Counted from the first letter of the stretch, positions 23,763 through 35,944 are shown. The stretch: DNA of 64,000 bases from Gavia stellata (GCF_030936135.1 NC_082604.1:437501-501500), one strand, 5' to 3'. The notes: generated by a model from the letters alone, not told the origin. Program-made: numbers and translations.

Positions 23763-24173
23763 CTACAATATTTGACCTTCAGCTGCTTCTCTCGCAGCTC
23801 TATCTGCCATGCGGTTTCCTCTATGCTTTGGGCTATTTCCAGTTTGGTGTGCCTTGCAATGCATAATTGCCACTAATCGGGGTAGATTAATTGTATGCAA
23901 TAGTTGTTGGATTGTTGGCCCGTATTTGATGGGAGATCCTTGAGATCCCCAGGCATGATCCCCAAGCTCCATGAGCGTGGACCACTCCGAAGGCAAATTT
24001 TGAATCTGTCCATATATTAACAGTTTGGGCTTTTGAAAGTTGTAGTGCTCTCAGCAAGGCTACGAGCTCTGCTTTCTGGGCCAGTGTTGGATGGCAGAGC
24101 TTTTGCCTCAGTTACTTCCTTAATGGTTACCACTGCGTAACCTGTTTTCCGTGTTCCGTTCCGCATAAAGCTG
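23763..24173 (-). pseudogene. ERV RNase H region
   Basis: The frame at 23996-23763 contains MHCKAHQTGNSPKHRGNRMADRAA-type text, the end of a retroviral RNase H with its conserved His and Asp. Upstream sequence to 24173 continues the domain in other frames, with stops. It is followed by integrase on the same strand. Confidence 0.75.
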
Positions 24174-25290
24174 CTACCATGTCCGAACAGGTCCTAGTTT
24201 TGAAAAATAACCCACGGGTCTTTTCCAGGATCCCAGCTTCTGGGCCAGTACCCCTAGGGCAATATGCAATCTTTCATGCACAAATAATTTAAATGGTTTT
24301 TCCAAATTCGGAAGGCCTAGGACTGGAGCATTCATAAAGCTTGTTTCAATTTCATAAATGCATTTCTGCACTCCTGAGTCCAGGCAAGGAGGTTTCCCTC
24401 CCCTTGTACAGCTTTGTATAGGGGTTCGACAGTGAGTCCAAAATTTATTATCCACAGGCGACGCCATCCGGCCATTCCGGGAAATGCTCTGAGCTCTTGT
24501 TTCGATTTCGGTTCGGGAATCTGGCAAATGGCCTCTTTTTCTCTCGGTTCCAAGACTACGCCGGCCCTGGGAAATTGTGTACCCCAAATCTGTTACTTCC
24601 TGCTGGGCGATCCGTGTCTTTTTCGGGGACACCTTGTACCCTGCCAACGCCAAAAAGTTGAGGAGGTCTATTGTCATTTATATGGAATCTTTCTTGTCAC
24701 TTGTTGCTAACACTATGTCATCTACGTACTCTGGCAAGGTGGTATTTTTATGCCTCTTTTGCCAGTCTTCTAATTCTTTGGCTAATTGATGTCCAAAGAT
24801 CATGGGGCTATTCTTAAATCCTTGTGGTAATACTGTCCAGCACAAGTGAGTTTTTCTTCCGGTCTTAGGGCTTTCCCACTCAAAAGCGAACAGTTCCTGA
24901 CTCTCAGCTGCTAGCGGAAGGCAAAAGAACGCATCTTTGAAGTCCAATACAGTAAACCGTTTGTGCGTTTCCTTCAGGGTGGTCAAGAGAGTATACGGGT
25001 TTGCCAGGTGAACGTCCTGCACGATTTGATTTATAGCCCTTAAGTCCTGGACCAACCTATGCTCTTCTGAGTGCGGCTTTTTAATTGGCAAGATCTCGGA
25101 GTGTTGTATTCTGATGGACATTCTGTTAATAATCCAAAATTTACAAATTGTTCTATTAATGGTTCTAATCCTTTTCTTGCTTCTGATTTAATCGGGTACT
25201 GTTTCCATCTTACCGGTCTGGCATCCGGTTTCAGCTGGGTGATTACCGTTTCTGCCGCTCAGGATCGTCCTGGTGCTCCTTGAAGCCCAT
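24174..25290 (-). pseudogene. ERV reverse transcriptase, interrupted
   Basis: The frame 25121-24678 has the FTVLDFKDAFFCLPL motif, LPQGFKNSPMIF and a catalytic YVDD box (PEYVDDIVLATSDK), then a TAA at 24678-24680. The frame resumes at 24677 and shifts near 24600 and again near 24340. The piece with LRAFPGMAGW lies in another frame. These breaks make it inactive. The end of the protease and the N-terminus of RT lie at 25188-25439. Confidence 0.85.
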
Positions 25291-25480
25291 ACTGGAGGTG
25301 TTACAGCCTTTTCAGCTTCTTCTGGTATTTCCTGTAACTTGGCTTCCTTCTGTAACATAAAAACTTGAGCATCCAAAGCTTTATTGTCAGGAATATGGAT
25401 TTGGGTTTTTCCTTTTTCAAAAGTAATTTGTGCATTCAATTGACTTCATATGTCTCATCCTAATTAGCGGCACAGGGCAA

Positions 25481-25740
25481 TCAGAGAAATCGATGGGTTA
25501 ACACCCTTTTCCCAATTGTAAACTTCAAAGGCTGTAAAAGTGGCCGATTTTCTTTCTGCCCCGTGGTACCAATAACTGATGTACTCTGATTACTCAAATT
25601 AGCCTTGCATGTATTCAATACCAAATAAGTGGCCCCCGTATCTACTAAAAATTGTACTTTTTCATCCCCCAACTTTACTCTAACCAGGGGTTCTGTTGGG
25701 GAGGGTTCCGATTCCTCCCCCGGTCTCCCTCAGTCTGAAT
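25481..25740 (-). pseudogene. ERV protease
   Basis: The minus frame 25672-25481 includes VQFLVDTGATYLVL, the aspartic protease active site DTGA, followed by typical beta-strand text. It lies between gag nucleocapsid and RT, as expected. No clean junction with gag is visible. Confidence 0.8.
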
Positions 25741-25822
25741 CTATTGTCATCATGTTAGCAGCCTGATTTGGCATCTTCTCACGACCTTGTCTTCTTAACT
25801 GCGGGCACTCCCTTTTCCAGTG

Positions 25823-26135
25823 TCATTTCTGTTTGCAGTAAGCACACTGATTTTTCTCCAACGGTATTCCGGCCCTTTGTGCTCCACCGGGAAACCTCCT
25901 CCCCTTTGGACCTCGATAGCCCTGTCCTCTGAACGTACTAGTTTCCTGGGCTATGGCTACTGCCAGCATCCTGTTATCCTTAAACTTCTCCTTTGTCTGC
26001 TTTTCTTCTTCTACCTTTTCTCTGTTGTTAGACACTTTCCAGGCATTTTCTAAAATATAATCCAATGAGCGGGCATCTGCCCCCTCTAACTTTTGTAACT
26101 TCCGTTTTATGTCTGCATTAGATTGTCCCATAAAA
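25823..26135 (-). pseudogene. ERV gag C-terminus (capsid end and nucleocapsid)
   Basis: The minus strand reads ADIKRKLQKLEGADARSL, the end of a gammaretroviral capsid, then a charged KVEEEKQTKEK region and the start of a CCHC knuckle (QCAYCKQK). Upstream of SFMGQSNAD, at about 26135, the frame passes directly into tandem-array peptide (DSLQKLLQTVQ repeated). The array has therefore replaced or grown out of the 5' part of gag. Confidence 0.8.
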
Positions 26136-29100
26136 CTGTGTACCGACGAGACAAGGAGGGAGTCCTGCACCGTTTGGAGTAACTTTTGGAGGGAGTCCTG
26201 CACCGTTTGGAGTAACTTTTGGAGGGAGTCCTGCACCCTGGGGCTTTTCTGGAGCTCTGTACCCTTGGTCTTGTTTTGCAAGGGTGACCGGCTTTTCTTT
26301 TTTTTGGGGTGCCCTTTCTGGTTTTGCTATTTTTTCGAATATAACAAAACCCGTTATATCTGGAGTGCATCACTGCGCTGCCCCCCCCATCCCATGCAGA
26401 GCATCGCCGCACTGCCCCGCCCTGGAGGAGAGCATCACCATTCCACCTGCACCCCACAGAGGAGAGCATCACCAGTAGGGGTTTTTGGGAGTCTTGCACC
26501 CTTTGGAGTATTTCTTGGGGAGCCCTGCACGGTTTGGAGTAATTTTTAGGGAGTCCTGCACCATTTGGAGTAATTTTTGGGCAGAGCCCTGCACCGTTTG
26601 GAGTATTTCGGGGGAGCCCTGCACCGTTTGGAGTTTTTCTTGGGGAGCCCTGCACGCTTTGGAGCAATTTTTGGAGGGAGTCCTGGCACAGTTTGGAGTA
26701 TTTTTTGGGGAGTCCTGCACAGTTTGGAGTATTTTTTGGAAGGAGTCCTGCACCCTGGGGCTTTCTTTGAGCTCTGTACCCTTGGTCTTGTTTTGCAAGG
26801 GTCACCGTTTTGTTTTTTGGGTGCCCTTTCTGGTTTTGCTGGTTTTTGGAATATTACAAAGCCCGTTATTTCTGGAGTGCATCGCCACGACGACCCCCCA
26901 TCTCGTGGAGAGCATCGCCGCGCCGGCCCCCCACCCAGAGGAGAGAATCGGAGAGCCACCCCGCCAGAGGTGAGTATCACCGCCCCGCCCCGCCCCGGAG
27001 GGGAGCATCACCATTTGGGTTTTGTGGGAGTCTTGCATCATTTGGAGTACCTCTTGGGGAGTCCTACATGGTTTGGAGTAATTTTTTGGGAGTCCTGCAC
27101 CACATGGAGTATCTTTTTGGGAGTCCTGCACCACATGGAGTATCTTTTTGGGAGTCCTGCACCACATGGAATATTTTTATGGGAGCTCTGCACCACATGG
27201 AATATTTTTTTGGGAGCCCTGCACCATATGGAATATTTTTTTGGGAGCCCTGCTCCATTTGGAGTAATTTTTGGAGGGAGCCCTGCACCCTTTCGTGTAT
27301 TTTTTGGAAGGCGTCCTGCACCCTGGGGCTTTTTTTGGAGCTCTGTACCATTGGTCTTGTTTTGCAAGGGTCACTGTTTTGTTTGTTGGGTGCCCTTTCT
27401 GGTTTTGCTGGTTTTTGGAATATTACAAAACCTGTGATTTCTGGAGTGCATCACCGCGCCGCCCCCACCATCCCGTGGAGAGGATCACCACGCCGGCCCC
27501 CCCACCCAGAGGAGAGCATCGCCGCGCCTCCCTGCCATGCCCCGGAGGAGAGTATCACCGTGCCACCTGCACCCCCCGGAGGAGAGCATCACCATTTGGG
27601 GTTTTTTGGGAGTCCTGCACCATTTGGAATATTTCTGGGGGAGTCCTGCACCCTTCGGAGTATTTCTTGGGGAGCCCTACACAGTTTGGACTAATTTTTT
27701 GGGGAGTCCTGCACGGTTTGGAGTAATTTTTTGGGGAGTCCTGCACCATTTGGAGTAATTTTGGGGGGAGTCCTGCACCATTTGGAGTAATTTTTGGGGG
27801 ACTCCTGCACAGTTTGGAGCAATTTTTGGAGGGAGCCCTACCACGTTTGGAGTATTTTTGGAGGAAGTCCTGCAACTTTTGGAGACTTTTTTGGAAGGTG
27901 TCCTGCACCCTGGGGCTTTTTTTGAGCTCTGTACCCTTGGCCTTGTTTTGCAAGGGCCACCGTTTTGGTTTTTGGGTACTCTTTCTGGATTTGCTATTGT
28001 TTGGAATATTACAAAGCCCGTTATTTCTGGAGTGCATCGCCACGACGACCCCCCATGTCGTGGAGAGCATCGCCGCGCCGGCCCCCCCACCCAGAGGTGA
28101 GCATTGGAGAGCTGCCCCGCCAGAGGTGAGTATCAATGCGCCGCCCCTCCCCGGAGGGGAGCATCACCATTTGGGTTTTTGGGGAGTCTTGCATCATTTC
28201 GAGTAACTCTTGGGGAGTACCGCACAGTTTGGAGTAATTTTTGGGAGTCCTGCACCATATGGAATATATTTTTGGGACTCCTGCACCATTTGGAGTAATT
28301 TCTGGAGGGACCCATGCATCGTTTGGAGTATTTTGGAGGGAGCCTTCCCCCATTTGGAGTTTTTCTTGGGGTGTCCTCAACGGTTTGGAGTAATATTTGG
28401 AGGGAGCCCTGCACCCTTTGGAGTATTTTTTGGAAGGAGTCCTGCACCGTGGGGCTTTTTTTGAGCTCTGTACCCTTGGTCTTGTTTTGCAAGGGTCACT
28501 GTTTTGTTTTTTGGGTGCCCTTTCTGGTTTTGCTGGTTTTTGGAATATTACAATACCTGTGATTTCTGGAGTGCATCACCACGCCAGCACCCCCATCCCG
28601 TGGAGAGGATCACCTCACCGGCCCCTGCACCCAGAGGAGAGCATCGCCGCGCCGCCCCGCCATGCCCCGGAGGAGAGTATCACCATTTGGGGTATTTTAG
28701 GAGTCCTGCACCATTTGAAATATTTTTGGGGGAGTCCTGCACCCTTTGGAGTATTTCTTGGGGAGCCCTACACAATTTGGACTAATTTTTTGGGGAGTCC
28801 TGCATGGTTTGGACTGTTTTTTTGGGGAGTCCTGCACGGTTTGGAGCAATTTTTGGAGGGAGCCCTACCACGTTTGGAGTATTTTTGGAGGAAGTCCTGC
28901 AGCTTTTGGAGACTTTTTTGGAAGGTGTCCTGCACCCTGGGGCTTTTTTTGAGCTCTGTACCCTTGGCCTTGTTTTGCAAGGGTCACCGTTTTGGTTTTT
29001 GGGTACTCTTTCTGGATTTGCTATTGTTTGGAATATTACAAAGCCCGTTATTTCTGGAGTGCATCGCCACGACGACCCCCCATGTCATGGAGAGCATCGC

Positions 29101-32100
29101 CTCGCCAGCCCCGACACGCGGAGGAGAGCATCGGAGAGCTGCCCTGCCAGAGGTGAGTATCACTGCGCCGACCCTCCCCGGAGGGGAGCATCACCATTTG
29201 GGTTTTTTGGGAGTCTTGCATCATTTGGAGTACCTCTTGGGGAGTCCTGCACCATTTAGAGTAATTTTTTGGGAGTCCTGCACGGTTTGGAGCAATTTCT
29301 GGGGGGAGTCCTGCACCATATGGAATATTTTTTCTGGGAGTCCTGCACCGTATGTAATATTTTTTTGGGGAGTCCTGCACCATATGGAATATTTTTTGGG
29401 GAGTCCTGCACCGTATGTAACATTTTTTTTGGAAGTCCTGCACCATATGGAATATTTTTTGGGGAGTCCTGCAGTGTATGTAAAATTTTTTTTGGAAGTC
29501 CTGCACCATATGGAATATTTTTTTGGGAGTCCTACACTATTTGGAGTAAATTTTGGAGGGAGGCCTGCACCGTTTGGAGTATTTCGGGGGATCCTTCCCC
29601 TATTTGAAGTTTTTCTTGGGGAGTCCTACATGCTTTGGAGTAATTTTTGGAGGGAGCCCTGCACCCTTTCGTGTATTTTTTGGAAGGAGTCCTGAACGCT
29701 GGGGCTTTTTTTGAGCTCTGTACCCTTGGCCTTGTTTTGCAAGGGTGACTGTTTTGTTTTTTGGGTGCCCTTTCTGGTTTTGCTGGTTTTTGGAATATTA
29801 CAAAATCTGTGATTTCTGGAGTGCATCACCGCGCTGGCCCCCCCACCCAGAGGAGAGCATCGCCGCGCCGCCCCGCCATGCCCCGGAGGAGAGTATCACC
29901 ATGCCACCTGCACCCCCCGGAGGAGAGCATCACCATTTGGGTTTTTTGGGAGTCCTGCACCATTTGGAATATTTCTGGGGGAGTCCTGCACCCTTTGGAG
30001 TATTTCTTGGGGAGCCCTACACAGTTTGGACTAATTTTTTGGGGAGTCCTGCACGGTTTGGAGTAATTTTGGAGGGAGTCCTGCACCGTTTGGAGTAAAT
30101 TTTGGGGGAGTCCTGCACGGTTTGGAGCAATTTTTGGAGGGAGCCCTACCATGTTTGGAGTATTTTTGGAGGAAGTCCTGCAACTTTTCGAGACTTTTTT
30201 GGAAGGTGTCCTGCACCCTGGGGCTTTTTTTGAGCTCTGTACCCTTGGCCTCGTTTTGCAAGGGTCACCATTTTGTTTTTTGGGTGCCCTTTCTGGTTTT
30301 GCTATTTTTTGGAATATTACAAAGCCCGTTATTTCTGGAGTGCATCGCCACGACGACCCCCTGTGTCGTGGAGAGTATCGCCACGCCAGCCCCGCCACGC
30401 GGAGGAGAGCATCGGAGAGCTGCCCTGCCAGAGGTGAGTATCACTGCACCGACCCTCCCCGGAGGGGAGCATCACCATATGGGTTTTTTGGGAGTCTTGC
30501 ATCATTTGGAGTACCTCTTGGGGGGTCCTGCACCGTTTAGAGTAATTTTTTGGGAGTCCTGCACGGTTTGGAGCAATTTCTGGGGGGAGTATTGCACCAT
30601 ATGGAATATTTTTTCTGGGAGTCCTGCACCGTATGTAATATTTTTTTGGGGAGTCCTGCACCATATGGAATATTTTTTTGGGAGTCCTGCACCATTTGGA
30701 GTAAATTTTGGAGGGAGGCCTGCACCGTTTGGAGTATTTCGGGGGAGCCCTGCACCCTATGGAATATTTTTTTGGGAGCCCTGCTCCATTTGGAGTAATT
30801 TTTGGAGGGAGCCCTGCACCCTTTCGTGTATTTTTTGGAAGGCGTCCTGCACCCTGGGGCTTTTTTTGAGCTCTGTACCCTTGGTCTTGTTTTGCAAGGG
30901 TCACTGTTTTGTTTGTTGGGTGCCCTTTCTGGTTTTGCTGGTTTTTGGAATATTACAAAACCTGTGATTTCTGGAGTGCATCACCGCGCCGCCCCCCCCC
31001 ATCCCGTGGAGAGGATCACCACGCCGGCCCCCCCACCCCAGAGGAGAGCATCGCCGCGCCGCCCCGCCATGCCCCGGAGGAGAGTATCACCGTGCCACCT
31101 GCACCCCCCGGAGGAGAGCATCACCATTTGGAGTTTTTTGGGAGTCCTGCACCATTTGGAATATTTCTGGGGGAGTCCTGCACCCTTCGGAGTATTTCTT
31201 GGGGAGCCCTACACAGTTTGGACTAATTTTTTGGGGAGTCCTGCACGGTTTGGAGTAATTTTTTGGGGAGTCCTGCACCATTTGGAGTAATTTTGGGGGG
31301 AGTCCTGCACCATTTGGAGTAATTTTTGGGGGACTCCTGCACAGTTTGGAGCAATTTTTGGAGGGAGCCCTACCACGTTTGGAGTATTTTTGGAGGAAGT
31401 CCTGCAACTTTTGGAGACTTTTTTGGAAGGAGTCCTGCACCCTGGGGCTTTTTTTGAGCTCTGTACCCTTGGTCTTGTTTTGCAAGGGTCACCGTTTTGT
31501 TTTTTGGGTGCCCTTTCTGGATTTGCTATTGTTTGGAATATTACAAAGCCCGTTATTTCTGGAGTGCATCGCCACGACGACCCCCCATGTCATGGAGAGC
31601 TTCGCCGTGCCGGACCCCCACCCAGAGGAGAGCATCGCAGAGCCGCCCCGCCAGAGGTGAGTATCACCGCGCTGCCCCTCCCCGGAGGGGAGCATCACCA
31701 TTTGGGTTTTGTGGGAGTCTTGCATCATTTGGAGTACCTCTTGGGGAGTCCTGCACCATATGGAATATATTTTTGGGAGTCCTGCACCATATGGAATATT
31801 TTTTTGGGAGTCCTGCTCCATTTGGAGTAATTTCTGGAGGGAGCCCTGCATCGTTTGGAGTATTTTGGACGGTGCCTTCCCCCGTTTGGAGTTTTTCTTG
31901 GGGAGTCCTGCACCGTTTAGAGTAATTTTTTGGGAGTCCTGCATGGTTTGAAGCAATTTTTGGGGGAGTCCTGCATCTTATGGAATATTTTTTTGGGAGT
32001 CCTGCACCATATGTAATATTTTTTGGGGAGTACTGCACCATATGGAATATTATTTGGGAGTCCTGCACCATTTGAGTAATTTTTGGAGGGAACCCTGCAC

Positions 32101-33445
32101 CGTTTGGTGGTTTTTTTGGAAGGAGTCATGCACCCTGGGGCTTTTTTTGAGCTCTGTACACTTGGTCTTGTTTTGCAAGGGTGACCGTTTTGTTTTTTGG
32201 GTGCCCTTTCTGGTTTTGCTGGTTTTTGGAATATTACAAAGCCCGTTATTTCTGGAGTGCATCGCCACGACGACCCCCCATCTCGTGGAGAGCATCGCCG
32301 CGCCGGCCCCCCACCCAGAGGAGAGCATCGCAGAGCCGCCCCGCCAGAGGTGAGTATCACCGCCCCGCCCCGGAGGGGAGCATCACCATTTGGGTTTTTG
32401 TGGAGTCTTGCATCATTTGGAGTATCTCTTTCGGAGTCCTGCCCGGTTTGGAGTAATTTTTTGGGAGTCCTGCACCACATGGAATATTTTTTTGGGAGTC
32501 CTGCTCCATTTGGAATATTTTTTTGGGGAGTCCTGCACCATTTGGAATATTTTTTTGGGAGTCCTGCACCATTTGGAGTAATTTTTGGAGGGAGGCCTGC
32601 ACTGTTTGGAGTATTTCGGGGGATCCTTCCCCTGTTTTCAAGTTTTTCTTGGGGAGTCCTCAACGGTTTGGAGTAATTTTTGGAGGGAGTCCTGCACCCT
32701 TTGGTGTATTTTTTGGAAGGAGTCCTGCACCCTGGGGCTTTTTTTGAGCTCTGTACCCTTGGCCTTGTTTTGCAAGGGTCACCGTTTTTTTGGGGGGTTT
32801 TGGATGCCCTTTCTGGTTTTGCTATTTTTTGGAATATTACAAAACCCGTGATTTCTGGATTGTATCGCCACGCCGACCTCCCAGAGGAATGCATCACCTT
32901 TTAGTTTTTTGGGAGCTGTTCCCCTTTAATTTTTTTGGATGGTCCTGCACCGTTTCGTTTTTGTGGGAGCTCTCCAAACCGGTTCTTTTTTGTACCTCTG
33001 TACCCTTGGGCTTCTTTGGAGTGTGTCACCATTTAGTTTTTTGGGAGCACTTTATGCCTTTGGTCCTTTTTGGAATATTACCAAACCCGTTTTTTCCAGA
33101 GGCCTTAACAGCACTGCCCTGGAGGATTTTTGGGCAGTCCTGCACCGTTCGGAGTAATTTTTTGGCAGGATCCCTGCACCGTTTGGAGTAATTTTTTGGT
33201 AGGAGCCCTGCACAGTTTGGAGTAATTTTTGGAGGTAGTCCTGTACCCTGGGGCTTTTTTGGATCCCTCCAACCCAGCACTTTTTTGTAGCTCTGTACTC
33301 TGGGGCTTGTTTGGAGCGCGTCACCATTTAGTTTTTTGGGAGCCCTTTAGGGCTTTTCCACTTTTTTTTTGGTATTCCAAAACACAGGTTTTCCGGAGGC
33401 CTTCACAGCGCTGCCCTGGAGGAGTGCATCACCGTTTTGGCTGTT
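26136..33445. repeat. Higher-order tandem array with two minisatellites
   Basis: About 7.3 kb of nested repeats. The lower level is a 30-33 bp monomer of the type GAGTCCTGCACCATTTGGAG + TAATTTTTGG. A second, GC-rich monomer of about 25-30 bp is built on CCCGGAGGAGAGCATCACC. They are joined by a conserved block of about 110 bp from CTGGGGCTTTTTTTGAGCTC to TTTCTGGAGTGCATC. The block occurs 12 times (GAGCTCTGT at 26252, 26769, 27338, 27924, 28463, 28951, 29713, 30232, 30868, 31456, 32149 and 32746), spaced 488-762 bp apart. Diverged units form the right edge (32880-33445). Long open frames on both strands come from the repeats. Confidence 0.95.
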
Positions 33446-33625
33446 GGGGCGGACTGGCACAGGTCCCCGGGGGTCTCCTGCCCTGTGCCGGACGTGTCCC
33501 GCTCGGAAAGGCTGCGGGCGCGCTGCTCCGCCGGGACGGAGCCTCCGCTCGCTGCCCGGCCGTGCGCGCAATAAAAGCGGAGCGTCGGTCTCCTCTGCCG
33601 CAGTTGCCGTCTGTGTCTCCTCTCT
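33445..33625 (+). other. Possible LTR end with poly(A) signal
   Basis: A GCGCAATAAAAGCGG segment (around 33568) followed by a CTCCTCTGCCGC...GTGTCTCCTCTCTCCC stretch looks like the R-U5 part of a retroviral LTR. No matching left end or target duplication is visible, so this is tentative. Confidence 0.35.
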
Positions 33626-33957
33626 CCCGGTCGCGCTGCGAGAGCTTCTCCCCCTCGGGCCCCGCCGCTGCCTCCGCAGCCCCCCGCTCCCCCGGAGCGA
33701 GTCCCCCCGGCAGCTCCCCGCTCCGGCCGTGACCCACCCGCCGCCCCGCGGGAGCCCGGTTCTCGCCGCGGGACGTGGCCGACACGAGCCCTGCGCTCCG
33801 CTCGCCCTCCGCCCGCCGGGTCCCGCACCCCGGCCGCCCCCTTCCTCCTCCCCGCCGTCCCGCCTCTGCTCCCGGGCAGCGCTCAGGCCCCGGGAGCGGA
33901 CCACCCCCTCCGCCCCTTCCCCGGCAGAGAACCCGCCGGACGGGCCCCGCCCCTTCG

Positions 33958-34075
33958 CTCCGGCTCCGCCCCTTCGCTCCGGCTCCGCCCATTCGCTCTG
34001 GCTCCGTCCCCCGCCCCGGCTCCGCCCCTTCGCTCCGGCTCTGCCCATTCGCTCCGGCTCCGCCCCCCGTCCCCG
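33958..34075 (+). repeat. GC-box minisatellite (about 18 bp unit)
   Basis: Imperfect copies of GGCTCCGCCCCTTCGCTCC occur about six times. Each unit contains a GGCTCCGCCCC GC box, an Sp1-type site. Confidence 0.75.
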
Positions 34076-34268
34076 CCCGCGGCCCCGTTATTACAAACTG
34101 CAGCGAAACGGCCGCGGGGAAAAGCAAATGCACACGCGGGTGCGGCGCGCGCTGCCCACCCGGGACGTGGGGGGGTCGCCGGCGGGACGCTCCCCACCCC
34201 GCTCCCCGCAGCGGGGCTCGGCGGCGGCGGCGGCACCGTCTCCCGGGGGAGATGCTCCGCGTCCCGGG

Positions 34269-34665
34269 GCTGGAGCCCGCCGGGCGTCCCCGGCCAGGGC
34301 CCCCTCGCTCCGGGAGCTCCTGCGGGGGGGCGCGTTTGGGGTCGGCAGCCGGGGGCCTCTTCCACCCGCTTCGGTGCCGCCGCACGGGTGGGCGTGGGGC
34401 AGCAGCCCCGGGACAGCCGCTGCGGACCCCTCTGTCCCGGGAGGGGAGGGGAGGGGAGGGGCGGGACCGCCGCGCCTCTGCCCTGCGCCCGCCGGGGTCT
34501 CTCGGTCCCGCCGGCTGCCGCCCAGCGAGGGGGGTTCGGCGGAGCTCGGCAGGGGTGTCCCGGGACCCGCCCGAGGAGAGCTCCTGCGTGGGCAGCGCCC
34601 GGGCCGGTTCGCCTGGGCGGGGGCTGCGGCACCGGCACCGGGCCCGGCCCAGACCCGCCCCGCCG
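34269..34665 (+). repeat. GC-rich duplicated element, copy A
   Basis: About 397 bp, nearly identical to 59117-59512. I see only a few substitutions and small GGGGAGG/GGGGCGG differences. Both copies pass into degenerate (GAGCC)n text at the right, and each lies beside an LTR of the same ERV family. The high identity points to a recent duplication or a recently mobile element. Confidence 0.9.
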
Positions 34666-34805
34666 GGTCCAGCCGAGTCCCGCCGAGCCGAGCCGAGCCC
34701 AGCTCAGCGCAGTCCAGCGGATGGGAGCGGAGCCGAAACGACCCGAGCTGAGCCGAGCCGGAACGAGCCCATCCGAGCCGAACCGGGCACAGCCGAGCCC
34801 CCCCG
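34666..34805 (+). repeat. Degenerate (GAGCC)n pentamer run
   Basis: Repeated GAGCC/GAGTC pentamers (CCGAGCCGAGCCGAGCC type) follow the duplicated GC-rich element. A related run follows its other copy at 59513-59695. Confidence 0.75.
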
Positions 34806-35408
34806 GCCGGTCGGGGCGCAGCGGCAGGGCGGGCGCGGCGGGCAGCGCTGCCCGCGGGCGCGATGCCGTTCCTCCCGCCGATGGCGATGTCGGGCAGGAA
34901 CCGGCCCCTCGGCACCGCGCGCCGGGCGCTGCAGCTCCGCGTCCTGCCCCGCTCCGGCGGGGGTGGGGGGGCGGGACGCTGCCGGGGAGCGCCCCGGGCG
35001 TCCCCGTGTCCCGGGCGGCGACGAGGACACCGAGGCCGAGGGGCCGTCCCGGCGCTCCCCGGAGGCGCACGGTGCCGGCCGGGACGAAGCCCGCGCCGGC
35101 CCTCGGCCGCACCCGCGGCAGACTGCGCCCGGTGCTCGGCGCTGCCGGCCGGCCCGGCCCCGCCGCCGGGCTCGGTAGCCAGCCGGGCTCGGTAGCCAGC
35201 CGCGCCCGGGCTCGCCCCGCTCCCGGGGGCGCGCCCCGCTCGGGAAGCCCGGCCCGGGCCGGCCCCGGGAGGGGACCGGCTCGGGAGCGTGTTCCTGCTG
35301 CCGCCGCTCCCGCCCGTCCCCCGCGCAGGTCTCCGCCGGGCTCTGCCCGCGGGACGGGACCCCTCGGGCTGTATTGGGGTATTGACAGTACTGACAGTAT
35401 TCCAGTAT

Positions 35409-35944
35409 TGACACGCGGAAACAAACTTCACAACTCACACTCAGTTATAAAGCAGGAGTGTTTATTGCGGCGCCGGGTGCAAGGGGATTTCTCCTCCTGA
35501 CATGCACACCGGGTTAAAATCATGAAAAGGTACTTAAAACAGTTAACAAAGTTAGTTACGCCTCCTGGTTCTACCCCTTAATTAACTCTTGGTTAATACT
35601 TTTCTTACTTCATCTTAAAGGTACAGTTCTCTTTTAACTCACCACACATGCTCAGAGAGTAGGGGGTTAATTGGGTTGGGGCTTTTCTAGCTAGGAGGTG
35701 TGTGCCTTAGCATTATAATGAGATTATAATGAGACAGGTTAACTCTAGGGCACTATTTTGGCATTCCATTCTATTTTTCTACGATTCGTCCTTGTGCTAA
35801 TCGTTATTGCTAGTTAGCAGAGAGTTAGTGAAGACAGTCTTTATCTCTAATATGTCTAAGTGCCAGGCGCAGTTGTTATGAACTATCTTCTTTACATTCT
35901 TCTTTCTTACTTTTAACCCTTGTTTTTCAAGATGTCCTCTAACA
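35409..35944 (-). mobile_element. LTR related to the ERV 3' LTR (solo)
   Basis: On the minus strand it begins TGTTAGAGGACATC and ends at CCGCGTGTCA, 536 bp, with AATAAA near 35463. The text closely matches the LTR at 63646-64000 and more distantly that at 19416-19976. No internal retroviral sequence adjoins it and I see no clear target duplication, so it may have been involved in a rearrangement. Confidence 0.85.

Larger units (their letters stand above)
19416..26135 (-). mobile_element. Class I ERV provirus, 5'-truncated, with nested LTR
   Basis: On the minus strand the order is end of gag, protease, reverse transcriptase, RNase H, integrase, env, polypurine tract and 3' LTR. This is a gammaretrovirus-like provirus. 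Its 5' LTR, leader and most of gag are missing. At about 26135 gag runs into the tandem array. Frames are broken: an in-frame TAA and compensating frameshifts in RT, a frameshift between the two parts of integrase, and one in-frame TAG in env. A younger solo LTR (20252-20838) sits between env and the 3' LTR. Confidence 0.9.
33626..35380. other. GC-rich CpG block, no gene recognised
   Basis: This is extremely GC-rich sequence with long open frames in all six frames, as expected at such composition. It contains a GC-box tandem repeat (33958-34075), an element shared with 59117-59512, a degenerate (GAGCC)n run at 34680-34800, and a doubled GGGCTCGGTAGCCAGCC at about 35170-35205. No conserved protein is seen. 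It may be a promoter-like island or a GC-rich repeat. Confidence 0.6.

Noticed and set aside
26107-33191. Many long open frames on both strands, up to 432 codons
   Set aside because: They follow the tandem monomers in every frame and switch frame at unit indels. They are a property of stop-free repeats; kept only as a question of transcription.
33347-35500. Long open frames of 300-513 codons in GC-rich sequence
   Set aside because: Stop codons are rare at this base composition. All six frames are open and none shows a known domain.
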